A stretch of 64,000 bases of DNA, taken from contig NC_017542.1 in the NCBI RefSeq assembly GCF_000237325.1, positions 5,800,547 through 5,864,546 of the forward strand, in the 5' to 3' direction. The notes beneath the pieces were generated by a model, which was given only the letters and a program-made list of their open reading frames with translations, was not told the origin of the DNA and ran no database searches. Position numbers and translations under genes: made by a program. Numbering within the stretch: position 1 is the first letter of the stretch; each line of letters opens with the position of its first letter. Below are positions 37,467 to 47,349 of the stretch, piece after piece. This stretch comes from Paenibacillus polymyxa M1. Lineage in GTDB: Bacteria; Bacillota; Bacilli; Paenibacillales; Paenibacillaceae.

Positions 37467-38393
37467 CTATTTCTTTGATCTTGTAATAGCTTCACGCAGC
37501 GGAAAGGCCAAATCAATAATACCTATAATGCGGAGCGGCTGGAACACCAGAACGACGAGCGACAGCAGCAACGCAATCACCGGGCTCTTTTTACGGCTAT
37601 GCGTCCAGAAGTATACAAAACCAATTGTCTGGATAATAAAACATGCATGGATCAGCGGTAGCATACTAATGGAGACCGTTTGAATCCAGCTGCTATCGGA
37701 AGAATCCGCTATCCATCCAATTACAATTGCCAGCAGATAGTACCAGATCAGCGTACGCGGTAGCATCCACTCGCGGGCAGGCTTCATTTTACGTACCGGC
37801 ACATCGAGACTACTCAACGCTGGACGTGCCAAAGCATGTGTGATCACTGCCAGTATGAACGAGCTGACAATCATCACATATGGAACTTTACCAATCAGCA
37901 TTGTACCGAGTTTCTGCGTATCTTCAGCTGTCCAGCTCATATTCGCAAACATCGGATTCGCACTCAAAATCTGCTGTACAATACTGGCCGACATCTCAGC
38001 CTGATCACGAAGGGACTGTGAAAGATCAAACCCGAAGGAATACGTAGCGATAAACAGTACAAACAACAATTCGGCTAAAATAATGCCCGTTCCGGTCACC
38101 AACGCCTGAAAGGCAGATCCTCCCTTTTTATATACCCGTCCCATCAATATAGAAGGAATCAGAAAGTAAATCGCAGGAAGCAGCGAATACACATCGAGTA
38201 GCGCTATAATTAAAAGCACCGGTATGACGTGAACCAGAAAACCTTTGAAAGGCAGCGATGAAAACAATACAGCGCCAGGCACAATCAGAAAAAATACGGT
38301 AATAATTCTAAATGGTGTCAATAGAGTCAGCAGCAGAAGCAAATAAATAACGCTCCATGCTACAGTGGCCAAGCGGAATTTCAACGTTTTCAC
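37467..38393 (-). CDS. DUF2232 (YybS-like) polytopic membrane protein
   Basis: A 308-residue membrane protein with eight or so hydrophobic segments (for example WSVIYLLLLLTLLTPFRIITVFFLIV and FIATYSFGFDL). Matches the DUF2232/YybS family found just before gdpP-rplI in Bacillales. Function unknown. Eleven bases separate it from gdpP and its start overlaps the MazG-like stop by 4 bp, so all belong to one operon. Confidence 0.88.
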   Translation of the reverse strand: MKTLKFRLATVAWSVIYLLLLLTLLTPFRIITVFFLIVPGAVLFSSLPFKGFLVHVIPVLLIIALLDVYSLLPAIYFLIPSILMGRVYKKGGSAFQALVTGTGIILAELLFVLFIATYSFGFDLSQSLRDQAEMSASIVQQILSANPMFANMSWTAEDTQKLGTMLIGKVPYVMIVSSFILAVITHALARPALSSLDVPVRKMKPAREWMLPRTLIWYYLLAIVIGWIADSSDSSWIQTVSISMLPLIHACFIIQTIGFVYFWTHSRKKSPVIALLLSLVVLVFQPLRIIGIIDLAFPLREAITRSKK

Positions 38394-38707
38394 CTCTTAC
38401 GCATATGTTCTTCCAGTGCGGAAATGTCTTGATACCAATCCTCCAACTGGTGTCCTTCTTTTCTGTGCTTTCTTAGCTTGTCGATGAGTAGATCATCCAA
38501 TTCACGGTAAGACACCCCAAGACGCCTCCCCAGAATATAACTGCTCATCACCAGGCTGGCCAAACAATCACCAATACGGACTGTACTGCCTTCCCACATC
38601 GCCTTAAACAGACGGGAGACTTGGTCGAGCACCTCTGTTTTAAGCCATTCAATAACCTTGGCTCGTTTAACTACATCCATTTCTTTAGGCATATGATGAA
38701 GAGTCAC
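38390..38707 (-). CDS. MazG-like family protein
   Basis: A 105-residue helical protein of the MazG-like class (all-alpha NTP pyrophosphatase relatives). The acidic metal-binding pattern of active MazG (ExxE...ExxD) is only partly visible (ELDDLLIDKL), so activity is uncertain. The start is unclear: a GTG at 38707 sits one base after AGAGGGG, while the next ATG (38692) is 16 bases away. First gene of the DUF2232-gdpP-rplI-dnaB operon. Confidence 0.75.
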   Translation of the reverse strand: MTLHHMPKEMDVVKRAKVIEWLKTEVLDQVSRLFKAMWEGSTVRIGDCLASLVMSSYILGRRLGVSYRELDDLLIDKLRKHRKEGHQLEDWYQDISALEEHMRKR

Positions 38708-38750
38708 ACCCCTCTGAAAAAGCTTTATTCTCCATTATAGCATATCCTAT

Positions 38751-38795
38751 TTTGAAAATAACTGTTACCCCATAGGGTAAATCGTTATTTTCAAA
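38751..38795. terminator. nested palindrome, terminator-like
   Basis: Perfect 12-bp arms TTTGAAAATAAC / GTTATTTTCAAA enclose a second perfect pair TTACCC / GGGTAA. It lies after the CBS-protein stop and before the MazG-like gene. There is no long T-run after the stem on the minus strand, so it may be a terminator, an operator or an RNA processing site. Confidence 0.6.
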
Positions 38796-38813
38796 GCAGC
38801 TCTGCTGCTTATT

Positions 38814-39242
38814 TTAGCTTGAAGTATTAAGCGATTCCTTAGACACAAATTTCTCACAATACTCAATAATTTGGCTGCGGCGCACGATACCGATAAACCG
38901 TTCCATATCATCCACGACGGGCACAAAGTTTTGTACCTTCGCCAAATTAATCAGATCCTCCATATTGGCATCAATGGATACAGGTTTCATCGAAACCCGC
39001 AGCGGAACGTCCTTGAGCATAAACTTAGAAGCGTTTTCAAAGGTGATTTTCCCCTCAGACTCTTTCATATGCCACAATAGGTCGCCCTCTGTAACCGTAC
39101 CCGTATATCTACCTTCCTTATCCAAAATAGGAACCGCTGTGAACCGGTGATATTCCATTCGTTCCAATGTTTGCCGTAGAGTAGCATCCGCCGTTACACA
39201 AGCGACCTCTTGTTTGGGAAGCAAGAAAAAAGCGATATTCAT
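38814..39242 (-). CDS. CBS-domain protein
   Basis: A 142-residue protein made of a CBS pair (about 8-62 and 78-132). Motifs include HRFTAVPILDKEGRYTGTVTEGDLL and VPVVDDMERFIGIVRRSQII. CBS pairs bind adenosyl ligands such as AMP, ATP or SAM, and in Firmicutes some bind c-di-AMP. With gdpP in the next operon, a nucleotide-sensing role is attractive but unproven. GAGGGGG precedes the ATG. Confidence 0.88.
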   Translation of the reverse strand: MNIAFFLLPKQEVACVTADATLRQTLERMEYHRFTAVPILDKEGRYTGTVTEGDLLWHMKESEGKITFENASKFMLKDVPLRVSMKPVSIDANMEDLINLAKVQNFVPVVDDMERFIGIVRRSQIIEYCEKFVSKESLNTSS

Positions 39243-39287
39243 GAGAAACGAATCCCCCTCAAAATCAAATATAAATCAATTGATTAC

Positions 39288-40349
39288 TCACTGAATGTCC
39301 TGCTTGTCGGGAAGCCTCAGCGTCTGCGGGGTTGTATCAGAGTCTAGCCAGTTCGCAATCATAAGTCTGGCATATTCAAGCTCCTGTTCATTAGCCCGGT
39401 CATAGTACAGACCCTTTTTCTTGAACCCTTCCCCCGTAATCGTAAAACTTGAAATTTGTGGATTCCCCTGTGAAATAGCTTGCTTGCCAAGCCTAGTAAT
39501 AAAGGCAGGTTCCATATCCGTTGTGAAATTGGCCCCCATAATATCGAGCAACTCCGGGATCTTGGTGATTCCATCGATATTCAGCAGCCTATCGGCCATA
39601 GCGTTCAAAAAAATTTGCTGACGTTTTGTACGGTTGAAGTCGCTATCTTCCCGATACCTAACATAATACATGGCTTCTTCACCATTATAAAGCGGCTTGC
39701 CCGCCTCAATACGGAACTTGATATGCAGCGGGTTTTTATTCTCGATGGGCTGATCGATAGGAAGCACAACTCCACCCACTGCATTCACGGCATCCTGAAT
39801 CCCCTGGAAATTAATCGTAGCATAATAATCGACCTTATGCTCCATCAGCTTCTCTACGGTGGCCATGGACATATCCTCGCCTCCGAACGCATAAGCATGC
39901 CCTAACTTATCAAAATCATCCTCGCCATCTCGATTGGAGTCATGTCCGGCAATCTGTACATACGTATCCCTTGGAATGGAGACCAAGAGCACACGCGATT
40001 CTGCGGGCCGTACAGCAGCATATATCACCGTATCTGAGCGACCACGTGCCTTTTCGTTTGGCCTTTGATCCGTTCCCAGTAGCAACACCGAAAAAGGCTC
40101 CTTTTGGTAAGCCACCTTCTCTTGCGGCTGCTGTTCCGCGGATTGACGAGGCTGGTAGGATTTCTCCAGTTTGCTTTCCAGCGTCGGTGACACAAACCAG
40201 TCGAAAGCCACGAGCGTCAGCTGTTTGCGGAATAGATAGCCTCCCACTGCAACTAAAAGCAAGACAATACATGAAATATATAGAGCGGTAAACCTCTTTT
40301 TCTTTTTGGGCTTTCCACGGGTCCTTCTCTTATGTCTTCTCTCCATCAT
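39288..40349 (-). CDS. LytR-CpsA-Psr (LCP) wall polymer ligase
   Basis: A 353-residue membrane protein. The start at 40349 is chosen because GGAAG lies 3-8 bases upstream; an earlier ATG lacks a site. A highly basic N-terminus (RRHKRRTRGKPKKKKR) precedes a membrane helix (about 20-40) and an extracytoplasmic LCP domain: LLLGTDQRPNEKARGRSDTV, VSIPRDTYV, and YVRYREDSDFNRTKRQQ. LCP enzymes move teichoic acids or capsule-type polymers from lipid carriers to peptidoglycan. Confidence 0.92.
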   Translation of the reverse strand: MMERRHKRRTRGKPKKKKRFTALYISCIVLLLVAVGGYLFRKQLTLVAFDWFVSPTLESKLEKSYQPRQSAEQQPQEKVAYQKEPFSVLLLGTDQRPNEKARGRSDTVIYAAVRPAESRVLLVSIPRDTYVQIAGHDSNRDGEDDFDKLGHAYAFGGEDMSMATVEKLMEHKVDYYATINFQGIQDAVNAVGGVVLPIDQPIENKNPLHIKFRIEAGKPLYNGEEAMYYVRYREDSDFNRTKRQQIFLNAMADRLLNIDGITKIPELLDIMGANFTTDMEPAFITRLGKQAISQGNPQISSFTITGEGFKKKGLYYDRANEQELEYARLMIANWLDSDTTPQTLRLPDKQDIQ

Positions 40350-40494
40350 GGCTTCCTTCCTTCTTTCGTCCACAAATCCCATCTCTTCATTAAACCGGAT
40401 GGGTCCCTCATGAAGCGGAAACTTCCCCTCAAAGCATAAAAGGTCAGCTACCTTGTTGTCAAAAGTGCCATGGCATGGTCAGTTCCTCAATTCA

Positions 40495-40530
40495 TGACAA
40501 AAAAGGCTTCGCCCTTACGGTCAAAGCCCT
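40495..40530 (-). terminator. terminator of the S11 peptidase homologue gene
   Basis: GGCTTTG and CGAAGCC pair on the minus strand, followed by TTTTTT, 55 bases after the stop. Confidence 0.8.
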
Positions 40531-40582
40531 CAGTAATGTATATATAAGTATTCTATGTAGCCTTCAAAGTTATCTTTTATTT

Positions 40583-41524
40583 TTAATGCGGAGCCAATTT
40601 CACCAAATTTTGCAAACGCACAGGGAAAGAGGTGGACAGAGAAAAACCATAATCGAACAACTTCCGTGTCTGCTCGAAACGCTCCTCCTTGCTCGGTGCA
40701 CCCAGTACTACAGCAACTAACCGTTTGCCATGCTGCTCAGCTGTACCCGTGAAACAATATCCAGCATCGCTTGTGTATCCTGCTTTCAATCCGTCCGTGC
40801 CCGCATAAGAGTACGGTCCAGCCAAGGAAGGCAACATCCAGTTCGTATTGCTGATGTAAATGCCCTTATCCTTCAATTCCATCTGTGTACGGCTGGACGT
40901 TCTGAGAATCTCAGGATGTGATGTAATCAAGTAAGAGGCCAACTTTGCAGTGTCGCTTGCCGTCATCTTCGTTTCTCCGCGAATGTCCTTAGGATGGTTC
41001 GGCCCTAATTCACTCTGACCTGCCCCAGAGGCATTACTAAAGCGACTATCGGGCGACAACCCAATTTGGGCAGCTTTTTCATTCATGCGCTTTACAAAAG
41101 CGTACTCATTCCCTGATGAACGTTCCGCCAGTGCCACAGCTGCGTCATTCGCTGAATACACTACCATACTTTGAAACAATTCAGATACGGTCATTCTTTC
41201 TCCATACCGGAGGGATAGATTCACACCACCCACCGTACTGGCATAACGACTAATGCGCACCTCATCATTCCAGCCTAACCGTCCGGTCCGAATATCCTCC
41301 AGTACCAGTAGCTCGGTCATGAGCTTGGACATATTTGCGGAGGGCATAGGCTTATCGCCATTCACATCCATTAGTAATTCCCCGGTATGCATGTCCATTA
41401 GCACTGCAGCGTCTGCATCCACATTCGGCTTTCCGATCAACAAGCGGGGTCCAAGTGTAATAAAAATCAATATAATAAGTACCGGGACGACAATAGCCCA
41501 ACGTAACCAATGTTTTTTCATCAT
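40583..41524 (-). CDS. S11 D-alanyl-D-alanine carboxypeptidase homologue with altered active site
   Basis: A 313-residue DacF-like protein. The start at 41524 has GGAGG eight bases upstream. An N-terminal membrane helix (about 10-27) leads to the S11 domain (about 38-270). The SxxK motif should read ASxxK but is SANMSK, so the nucleophile position (three residues before Lys67) is Asn64. SxN is intact (SAN, 124-126). KTG is replaced by KAG (247-249, GLKAGYTSDAGYC). Active members trim the terminal D-Ala of peptidoglycan stems; this one is probably inactive or works differently. The codons read clearly: AAT for Asn, GCA for Ala. Confidence 0.9.
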   Translation of the reverse strand: MMKKHWLRWAIVVPVLIILIFITLGPRLLIGKPNVDADAAVLMDMHTGELLMDVNGDKPMPSANMSKLMTELLVLEDIRTGRLGWNDEVRISRYASTVGGVNLSLRYGERMTVSELFQSMVVYSANDAAVALAERSSGNEYAFVKRMNEKAAQIGLSPDSRFSNASGAGQSELGPNHPKDIRGETKMTASDTAKLASYLITSHPEILRTSSRTQMELKDKGIYISNTNWMLPSLAGPYSYAGTDGLKAGYTSDAGYCFTGTAEQHGKRLVAVVLGAPSKEERFEQTRKLFDYGFSLSTSFPVRLQNLVKLAPH

Positions 41525-41627
41525 CGTAATAACCTCCATACCTTATTAGACGATGAAAAATCCATTTTGTCTGCAATTTTTCGAAAAAAAGATACAATTT
41601 TTTTACCTTTTTTTATTTCACAACAAA

Positions 41628-41662
41628 ATACCCGCCAATCCCTGTTACAGGAAGGCGGATAT
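41628..41662 (-). terminator. terminator of the opp operon
   Basis: Arms ATACCCGCC / GGCGGATAT with an inner TCCCTG/CAGGAA stem, then TTTTG on the minus strand, just after oppF. Confidence 0.8.
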
Positions 41663-41684
41663 TTTGCTTCTTCAGTATGACGTA

Positions 41685-42650
41685 TTAAGCAAAATGACAG
41701 GCTACAAAATGCTGGTCGCCCGCATCTCGATATACCGGAGCCTCTGTTTTACAGCGTGCTTCTGCCATAGGACAACGTGTATGAAACTTGCATCCTGACG
41801 GCGGATTAGCCGGAGACGGGATGTCCCCTTTTAACACAATCCGCTGTCTTTTGATCGTCGGATCTGGAATCGGTACTGCTGATAGCAAAGCCTTGGTGTA
41901 CGGGTGAAGCGGATTGCTGAACAGCTCCTCCTTGGAGGCCAACTCTACCATTGAGCCCAGATACATCACACCAATCCGGCTACACAGATGCTCGACCACA
42001 CTCAGATCATGCGAGATGAACAGGTACGTCAGTTGGCGTTCCTGCTGCAAATCGCTTAACAAGTTAATGATCTGGGCCTGAATCGATACATCCAGAGCAG
42101 ATACCGGCTCGTCAGCCACAATAAAATCAGGATTCAAAATCAAGGCCCGTGCAATCCCGATCCGCTGCCGCTGACCACCTGAGAACTCATGCGGATAACG
42201 ATCATAGTGATACGAGGATAGACCGCAAATATTCAGCGTTTCGTTGACCTTTTGCCGCAGCTCATTACGATCAATCAACCCGTGATCCAGCAAAGCTTCT
42301 CCGATCGCCTCACCAACCTTAATTCTCGGGTTCAGTGAGCTAAAGGGGTCCTGAAAGACGATTTGCAGCTTCGGACGAAGCGCACGAATCTGCTCCTTGT
42401 TTAACGCGTGCAAGTCTTCGCCCTTGTACCGTACTGATCCCTCTGTCTTATCCATTAATCTGAGAATCGTGCGCCCAATCGTACTTTTACCGCAGCCAGA
42501 TTCTCCTACCAGACCAAAGGACTCACCCTTATGAATATGAAAGGATACATCATCGACCGCCTTTACATATCCGACCGTACGCTGAAAAACCCCGCCTGTG
42601 ATCGGGAAATACTTTTTCAGCCCTTCCACTTGAATCAAAGGCTCGCTCAT
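41685..42650 (-). CDS. oppF: oligopeptide ABC transporter ATP-binding protein OppF
   Basis: A 321-residue ATPase. Walker [11 protein letters not shown]-loop [12 protein letters not shown], signature [15 protein letters not shown], Walker [14 protein letters not shown]-loop ISHDLSV, and the C-terminal oligo/dipeptide domain with its conserved cysteines (C282, C291, C298 in the [15 protein letters not shown] region), a segment where Opp/Dpp ATPases can bind an iron-sulphur cluster. Last gene of the operon; overlaps oppD by 4 bp. Confidence 0.95.
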   Translation of the reverse strand: MSEPLIQVEGLKKYFPITGGVFQRTVGYVKAVDDVSFHIHKGESFGLVGESGCGKSTIGRTILRLMDKTEGSVRYKGEDLHALNKEQIRALRPKLQIVFQDPFSSLNPRIKVGEAIGEALLDHGLIDRNELRQKVNETLNICGLSSYHYDRYPHEFSGGQRQRIGIARALILNPDFIVADEPVSALDVSIQAQIINLLSDLQQERQLTYLFISHDLSVVEHLCSRIGVMYLGSMVELASKEELFSNPLHPYTKALLSAVPIPDPTIKRQRIVLKGDIPSPANPPSGCKFHTRCPMAEARCKTEAPVYRDAGDQHFVACHFA

Positions 42651-43630
42651 ACCCGTTGCCCTCCTTCTTTCTCATATAGCCAGCAGGCAACCTTATGACC
42701 ATTCTCCTTTTCATTCAAGGGAGGAGCCTGATCCTTGCATATTTGCATGCAATGTGCGCAACGATCATGAAAATGGCAATTTTCACCCAGCTCAATGGGG
42801 TTTGGCACCTGTCCTGGGATGGAATACAGCCGATCCATTTTCTGATTAATGACAGGTTTAGCCTTTAATAGCCCTTGAGTATACGGATGCTGCGGATTTT
42901 TGAACAGCTCAATGACAGGAGCCTCTTCAATAACGTTCCCGGCATACATAACGACCACATAATCGGCCATTTCTGCCACGACACCCAAGTCGTGCGTAAT
43001 CAGCATAATGGACGTTTTAAGCTTATCCTTCAAATCCCGCATTAAATCAAGAATCTGCGCCTGAATTGTTACATCCAGTGCCGTTGTCGGTTCATCCGCA
43101 ATCAACAGCTTCGGATTGCAGCTTAAAGCAATAGCAATCATAATCCGCTGGCGCATACCGCCACTCAATTCATGAGGATAGGAATGGAATATTTCCTCCG
43201 ATCGCGAAATGCCCACCAAATTAATCAGTTCAATTGCCCGGGCGCGTGCTTCTTTTTTACTCATTAATGTATGCATCAGCAACGGCTCCGTAATCTGTTC
43301 TCCAATCGTAAGCACTGGATTCAGCGAAGACATCGGTTCCTGAAAAATAATCGAAATGTCATTGCCGCGAATTTGCTGCATTTGACCTTTATTGAGTTTT
43401 AGGAGGTCTTTGCCCTCAAACCAGATTTGTCCGTCGGAGGTGTGGGGAGAATCAATCAACCGCATCATCGTCATCGCAGTTACACTCTTACCACAACCAG
43501 ATTCTCCTACCACACAGAGCGTTTCACCCTCACGAATTTTAAAACTGACGTCATTGACCGCTTTGACAGTTCCGTTAGAGGTATGAAAGTGGGTTTTCAG
43601 GTTACGAAATTCAATCAAAGCATTTTCCAT
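42647..43630 (-). CDS. oppD: oligopeptide ABC transporter ATP-binding protein OppD
   Basis: A 327-residue ATPase partner of OppF. Walker [11 protein letters not shown]-loop [11 protein letters not shown], signature [15 protein letters not shown], Walker [14 protein letters not shown]-loop ITHDLGV, and the C-terminal oligopeptide domain with [15 protein letters not shown]. Together the two drive import through OppBC. Confidence 0.95.
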   Translation of the reverse strand: MENALIEFRNLKTHFHTSNGTVKAVNDVSFKIREGETLCVVGESGCGKSVTAMTMMRLIDSPHTSDGQIWFEGKDLLKLNKGQMQQIRGNDISIIFQEPMSSLNPVLTIGEQITEPLLMHTLMSKKEARARAIELINLVGISRSEEIFHSYPHELSGGMRQRIMIAIALSCNPKLLIADEPTTALDVTIQAQILDLMRDLKDKLKTSIMLITHDLGVVAEMADYVVVMYAGNVIEEAPVIELFKNPQHPYTQGLLKAKPVINQKMDRLYSIPGQVPNPIELGENCHFHDRCAHCMQICKDQAPPLNEKENGHKVACWLYEKEGGQRV

Positions 43631-43643
43631 AAACGTTCGTCTC

Positions 43644-44567
43644 CTACTTCTTCATTTTAGGGTCCAGCGCGTCACGCAAACCGTCGCCAATCAGATTAAT
43701 CGCTACAACAGTAATTAGAATACACATTCCCGGTGGTACCCATATCCAGGGCCGTTTGCGGAAGTCAATCAGGTTATTCGCAGCCGATATCATGTTCCCC
43801 CACGAAGGTGTGGGCGGCACAACGCCAATCCCCAAGTAACTGAGCGCAGATTCTGTAATAATCGCACCAGCCACTCCAAGCGTAGCCGTAACAATAATAG
43901 TAGGAATCGTGTTCGGCAGCAGATGTCGGAATATTTTACGGCGGTCTCTCAACCCCAGTGCTTCCGTCGCCTGCATGAACTCCTGTTCACGCAGCGTAAG
44001 AATCTGCCCTCTGACCAGACGGGACAAGCTCGTCCAGCTCAGGATTCCGATAATAAGCATCAGAAAATAAATACGGTTCGACGGATCAACCTTCAAATCC
44101 GACAGAACAGCACCTAAAATAATAAGCAGCGGCAATGTAGGCAGCGCCATGAAAATATCGGCAATCCGCATAATAACCGTATCCACGCCTTTACGATAAA
44201 ACCCTGCCAGCGCACCCAACGTCGCCCCGATCATGACCGAAATAAACGTGGCGACCAGCCCCACTGTCAAAGAAATACGGCCGGCCAGCATCGTACGCAG
44301 TAAAATATCTCTACCAAACTTATCCGTACCAAGCCAGTACTTCGCATTAGGGGATAAATTTTTGTCAGATAGCTTGTAATCATCTAAATGATAAGGTGAA
44401 ATCATGGGGCCAAATACACAAATGATAACCATGAGAATTAATATAACGAGACCTGCCAAAGCCAGGCGGTTTTGGTTAAAACGACGAATGGCGATTCTCC
44501 ATGGAGACGCTTCAGGACGGATCGCCGCCTTTTGATTCGTTTCAATCGTGACTGTTTCCGCGGACAA
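43644..44567 (-). CDS. oppC: oligopeptide ABC transporter permease OppC
   Basis: A 307-residue inner-membrane protein with six predicted helices and an N-terminal OppC_N segment (about 20-75). The EAA loop that docks on the ATPases reads EFMQATEALGLRDRRKIFRHLLPN. Fourth gene, 14 bp before oppD. Confidence 0.95.
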   Translation of the reverse strand: MSAETVTIETNQKAAIRPEASPWRIAIRRFNQNRLALAGLVILILMVIICVFGPMISPYHLDDYKLSDKNLSPNAKYWLGTDKFGRDILLRTMLAGRISLTVGLVATFISVMIGATLGALAGFYRKGVDTVIMRIADIFMALPTLPLLIILGAVLSDLKVDPSNRIYFLMLIIGILSWTSLSRLVRGQILTLREQEFMQATEALGLRDRRKIFRHLLPNTIPTIIVTATLGVAGAIITESALSYLGIGVVPPTPSWGNMISAANNLIDFRKRPWIWVPPGMCILITVVAINLIGDGLRDALDPKMKK

Positions 44568-44578
44568 TAGTATCCCTC

Positions 44579-45541
44579 CTATTTCAAGCGAATTCTTGGA
44601 TCGGCCATGCCATACAATACATCAGAAAGTAAATTACCGAGGAGCGTAAGAATGGCCAGGAAAATCGTGAAGCCCAGCATAAACGGATAATCCCGCATAC
44701 TAATAGACTCCAGATAAACCTGCCCCACACCCGGCCATACAAATACCTTTTCCAGGATCATTGCCCCACCAAATAAGGCTGGAAGCTCGAACCCGAGCAG
44801 TGTGATTGCTGGAATCAGAGCATTGCGCAGTGCATGCTTGAAAATAACCGTCCGCTCCTTCAAGCCCTTGGCACGTGCGGTACGGATATAATCCTGCCGG
44901 ATGACCTCCAACATGCCTGTACGGAAATAACGAGTCAGGCTTCCTGTACTCAGCATCGTAAGTACGAGTGTCGGTAGGAACATATGCTTGAGGACATCCA
45001 CCATATAATCCCACGAGCCTGCTTCCACCCCTGCTGTGGTCATGCCTCCGACGGGAAGAATCCCCCATTCAAGAGCAAATATTTTGATGACCAATAGACC
45101 AATAAAAAATGAAGGCAGCGACATACATAAGAAAATAAATAACGTAACAAACTTATCGAATAAGGAATATTGGAACTTAGCTGAAAATACCCCTGCAACA
45201 ATGGCAATGAGCCAGCTAAAAATAAGACTAAAAAAAGCGATAATAAAAGAGTTCCATACATAATTGCTGATAACCTTCGTTACCGGCTGCTTATGCTGCA
45301 ATGAATCCCCCATATTTCCCTTTAACATATTACCGGCCCATATAAAATAACGTTGGTATTCCGGTTTATCCAGCCCGTAGATATGTCGTAGCTGCTGCGC
45401 CTTCTCGGCGGTCATATTCGGGTTCTGCTTGGCTGTAATATAATCACCCGGCACCATGGCTGAAATCGCAAAAACGATAATGGATATGCCAATAAGTGTG
45501 GGGATGAGTTGCAGCAGTCTTCGAATAATGTACTGCTTCAT
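44579..45541 (-). CDS. oppB: oligopeptide ABC transporter permease OppB
   Basis: A 320-residue permease with six helices. The start at 45541 (MKQYIIRRLLQLIPTLIG) has GGAGG seven bases upstream; an earlier in-frame ATG lacks a site. The EAA loop is YIRTARAKGLKERTVIFKHALRN. It pairs with OppC to form the channel. Confidence 0.95.
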   Translation of the reverse strand: MKQYIIRRLLQLIPTLIGISIIVFAISAMVPGDYITAKQNPNMTAEKAQQLRHIYGLDKPEYQRYFIWAGNMLKGNMGDSLQHKQPVTKVISNYVWNSFIIAFFSLIFSWLIAIVAGVFSAKFQYSLFDKFVTLFIFLCMSLPSFFIGLLVIKIFALEWGILPVGGMTTAGVEAGSWDYMVDVLKHMFLPTLVLTMLSTGSLTRYFRTGMLEVIRQDYIRTARAKGLKERTVIFKHALRNALIPAITLLGFELPALFGGAMILEKVFVWPGVGQVYLESISMRDYPFMLGFTIFLAILTLLGNLLSDVLYGMADPRIRLK

Positions 45542-45609
45542 ATTCATTCCTCCAGACGAATAAAGTGATATGCCCAGCTCGTGAGAGCTGAGCATACAAT
45601 TGGCAACCC

Positions 45610-47349
45610 TTATTGAGCGATTTGAGCGTTATGCAGAGTGAACTCAAAATCTTTGTATGGTGTAATTTCTAAGCCGGATACACGTCCATTCACTGGCCAC
45701 ATATCTCTGCGTTGGTACAAAAAGATAGTTGGCAGATCTTTGTTCAGCTCTTGATAGAGCTGTTTGTAAATCTGTTTGCGTTTTTCTTGATCCAGTTCAT
45801 GCTTACCAGCAAGTGTTAATTCATCAACCTTTTTATTGGAATAGCCGATATCATTTTGTGCACCATTCGTAATAAAAGTCGTTGTGTCCGGGTCTGGAGT
45901 TAAGCCCCAAGCCGCAAAGAACATATCAAACTTGCCCGTATCCTTTTTATCCATAATGGCGTTAAAATCTAAAGTTTCAGAAGTTAGCTTGATGCCGAGC
46001 TCCTTATAGTTATTGGACATGATCGGTAGCAAGGCCTCTACTACTGGATTATCAGCAGTTGCGGAGAAGTTAATGGTCAGCTTTTCTCCGTCCTTTTCGC
46101 GAATTCCGTCAGCCCCAACCTTCCAGCCTGCCTCATCCAGCAAAGCCTTCGCCTTCGCTGTATCAAACTCATATTTATTGATACCTTCATCCGTGTAAGA
46201 CCAAGATTCTGTAGACTGTGGAATATTAATGACATTCGCATATGGCCCATACACGCCCTGCACAATCTCTTTACGGTTTAAACCAATAGTTAAAGCTTGA
46301 CGTACTTTAGGGTCTTGAAATTTCTTTTCCTTGTGATTAAACGCAATATATCCATAGCCATTTGTCGGCATAATATTCACGTCCAAGAAGCCTAGAGCCT
46401 TTAATTCCTCTACATTGTCTTCCGTAACTGTGATATTGTCCATGTCCGTTTCGCCTGTTTGCAGCATAGACAGGTTTGTTTCTTCTGTTGTCGTTTTGAA
46501 AATAACTGATTTCACCTTTGGTGCACCTTTGAAGTAGTTTGGATTCGCTTCAAGTACGACTTGTTGACCTGGGGAAAAGCTCTTCAGCACATACTGCCCG
46601 GAGCCGATTGGTTTATTATTAAGCGCCTTGATGCTGTCCAGGTTACCCTTCTTGAACCCTTTTCCGTAATAAGCTTCTGGCATGAAGTATTGCTCACCCA
46701 GATAATCCTTCGTATAAGCTGTTGCTTCTGTAACGGTTACCTCTACTGTGTTATCATCAATGACCTTGATACCCGAGATATCATTCGCCTTGCCATCGTG
46801 GTATTCCTTACCGCCTTTAATCTTAAAAGATAATATATCGCTTTCTCCATCATAATTCGGATCATGCAGCACTTTGAGAACAAAAGCATAATCCTTTACG
46901 GTTACTGGAGTGCCGTCACTATACTTCACACCTGGTTTCAGATGGAATGTGTATTTTAGACCATCCGGCGATACATCAACCTTTTCAGCCAAACTATTTT
47001 CATATGTACCATCTGCCTTCACCTGTAAGAAGGAATCAAATACTGTTCTGACTACATATAAATCGTAAGTTGTTTGCCAGAATAGCGGGTTAAATACCCC
47101 TTTAGGTGACGTCATACCTACTACAATGTTATCTTTCCGATTCGTTGCTCCTGGAGGATTTTGCGACAAATCCGTCGCTTTAATAACACCCTCTGTAACT
47201 GGTGCGCTTGCTTCATTTCCCTCTGTTTTATTATCCGCATTGCCTTGCTGCGGCTGTGCCTCATTAGCACCTCCACTACATCCTGCAAACAGAACACCAA
47301 CGATCGTAAGCACCATAAGCAAAGAAACCCATTTCTTCGTTTGCACCAT
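45610..47349 (-). CDS. oppA: oligopeptide-binding lipoprotein OppA
   Basis: A 579-residue SBP_bac_5 lipoprotein. The signal peptide ends in the lipobox LFAGC with lipidated Cys24. A linker rich in Gln, Asn and Gly follows. Family motifs include NPLFWQTTYDLYVVRTVFDSF, LKPGVKYSDGTPVTVKDYAFVLK and DFNAIMDKKDTGKFDMFFAAW. It captures peptides outside the membrane and hands them to OppBC. First gene of a five-gene operon (A-B-C-D-F). In Bacillales Opp also imports signalling peptides of Rap/Phr type, of interest given the TPR protein at 15.3 kb. Confidence 0.94.
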   Translation of the reverse strand: MVQTKKWVSLLMVLTIVGVLFAGCSGGANEAQPQQGNADNKTEGNEASAPVTEGVIKATDLSQNPPGATNRKDNIVVGMTSPKGVFNPLFWQTTYDLYVVRTVFDSFLQVKADGTYENSLAEKVDVSPDGLKYTFHLKPGVKYSDGTPVTVKDYAFVLKVLHDPNYDGESDILSFKIKGGKEYHDGKANDISGIKVIDDNTVEVTVTEATAYTKDYLGEQYFMPEAYYGKGFKKGNLDSIKALNNKPIGSGQYVLKSFSPGQQVVLEANPNYFKGAPKVKSVIFKTTTEETNLSMLQTGETDMDNITVTEDNVEELKALGFLDVNIMPTNGYGYIAFNHKEKKFQDPKVRQALTIGLNRKEIVQGVYGPYANVINIPQSTESWSYTDEGINKYEFDTAKAKALLDEAGWKVGADGIREKDGEKLTINFSATADNPVVEALLPIMSNNYKELGIKLTSETLDFNAIMDKKDTGKFDMFFAAWGLTPDPDTTTFITNGAQNDIGYSNKKVDELTLAGKHELDQEKRKQIYKQLYQELNKDLPTIFLYQRRDMWPVNGRVSGLEITPYKDFEFTLHNAQIAQ

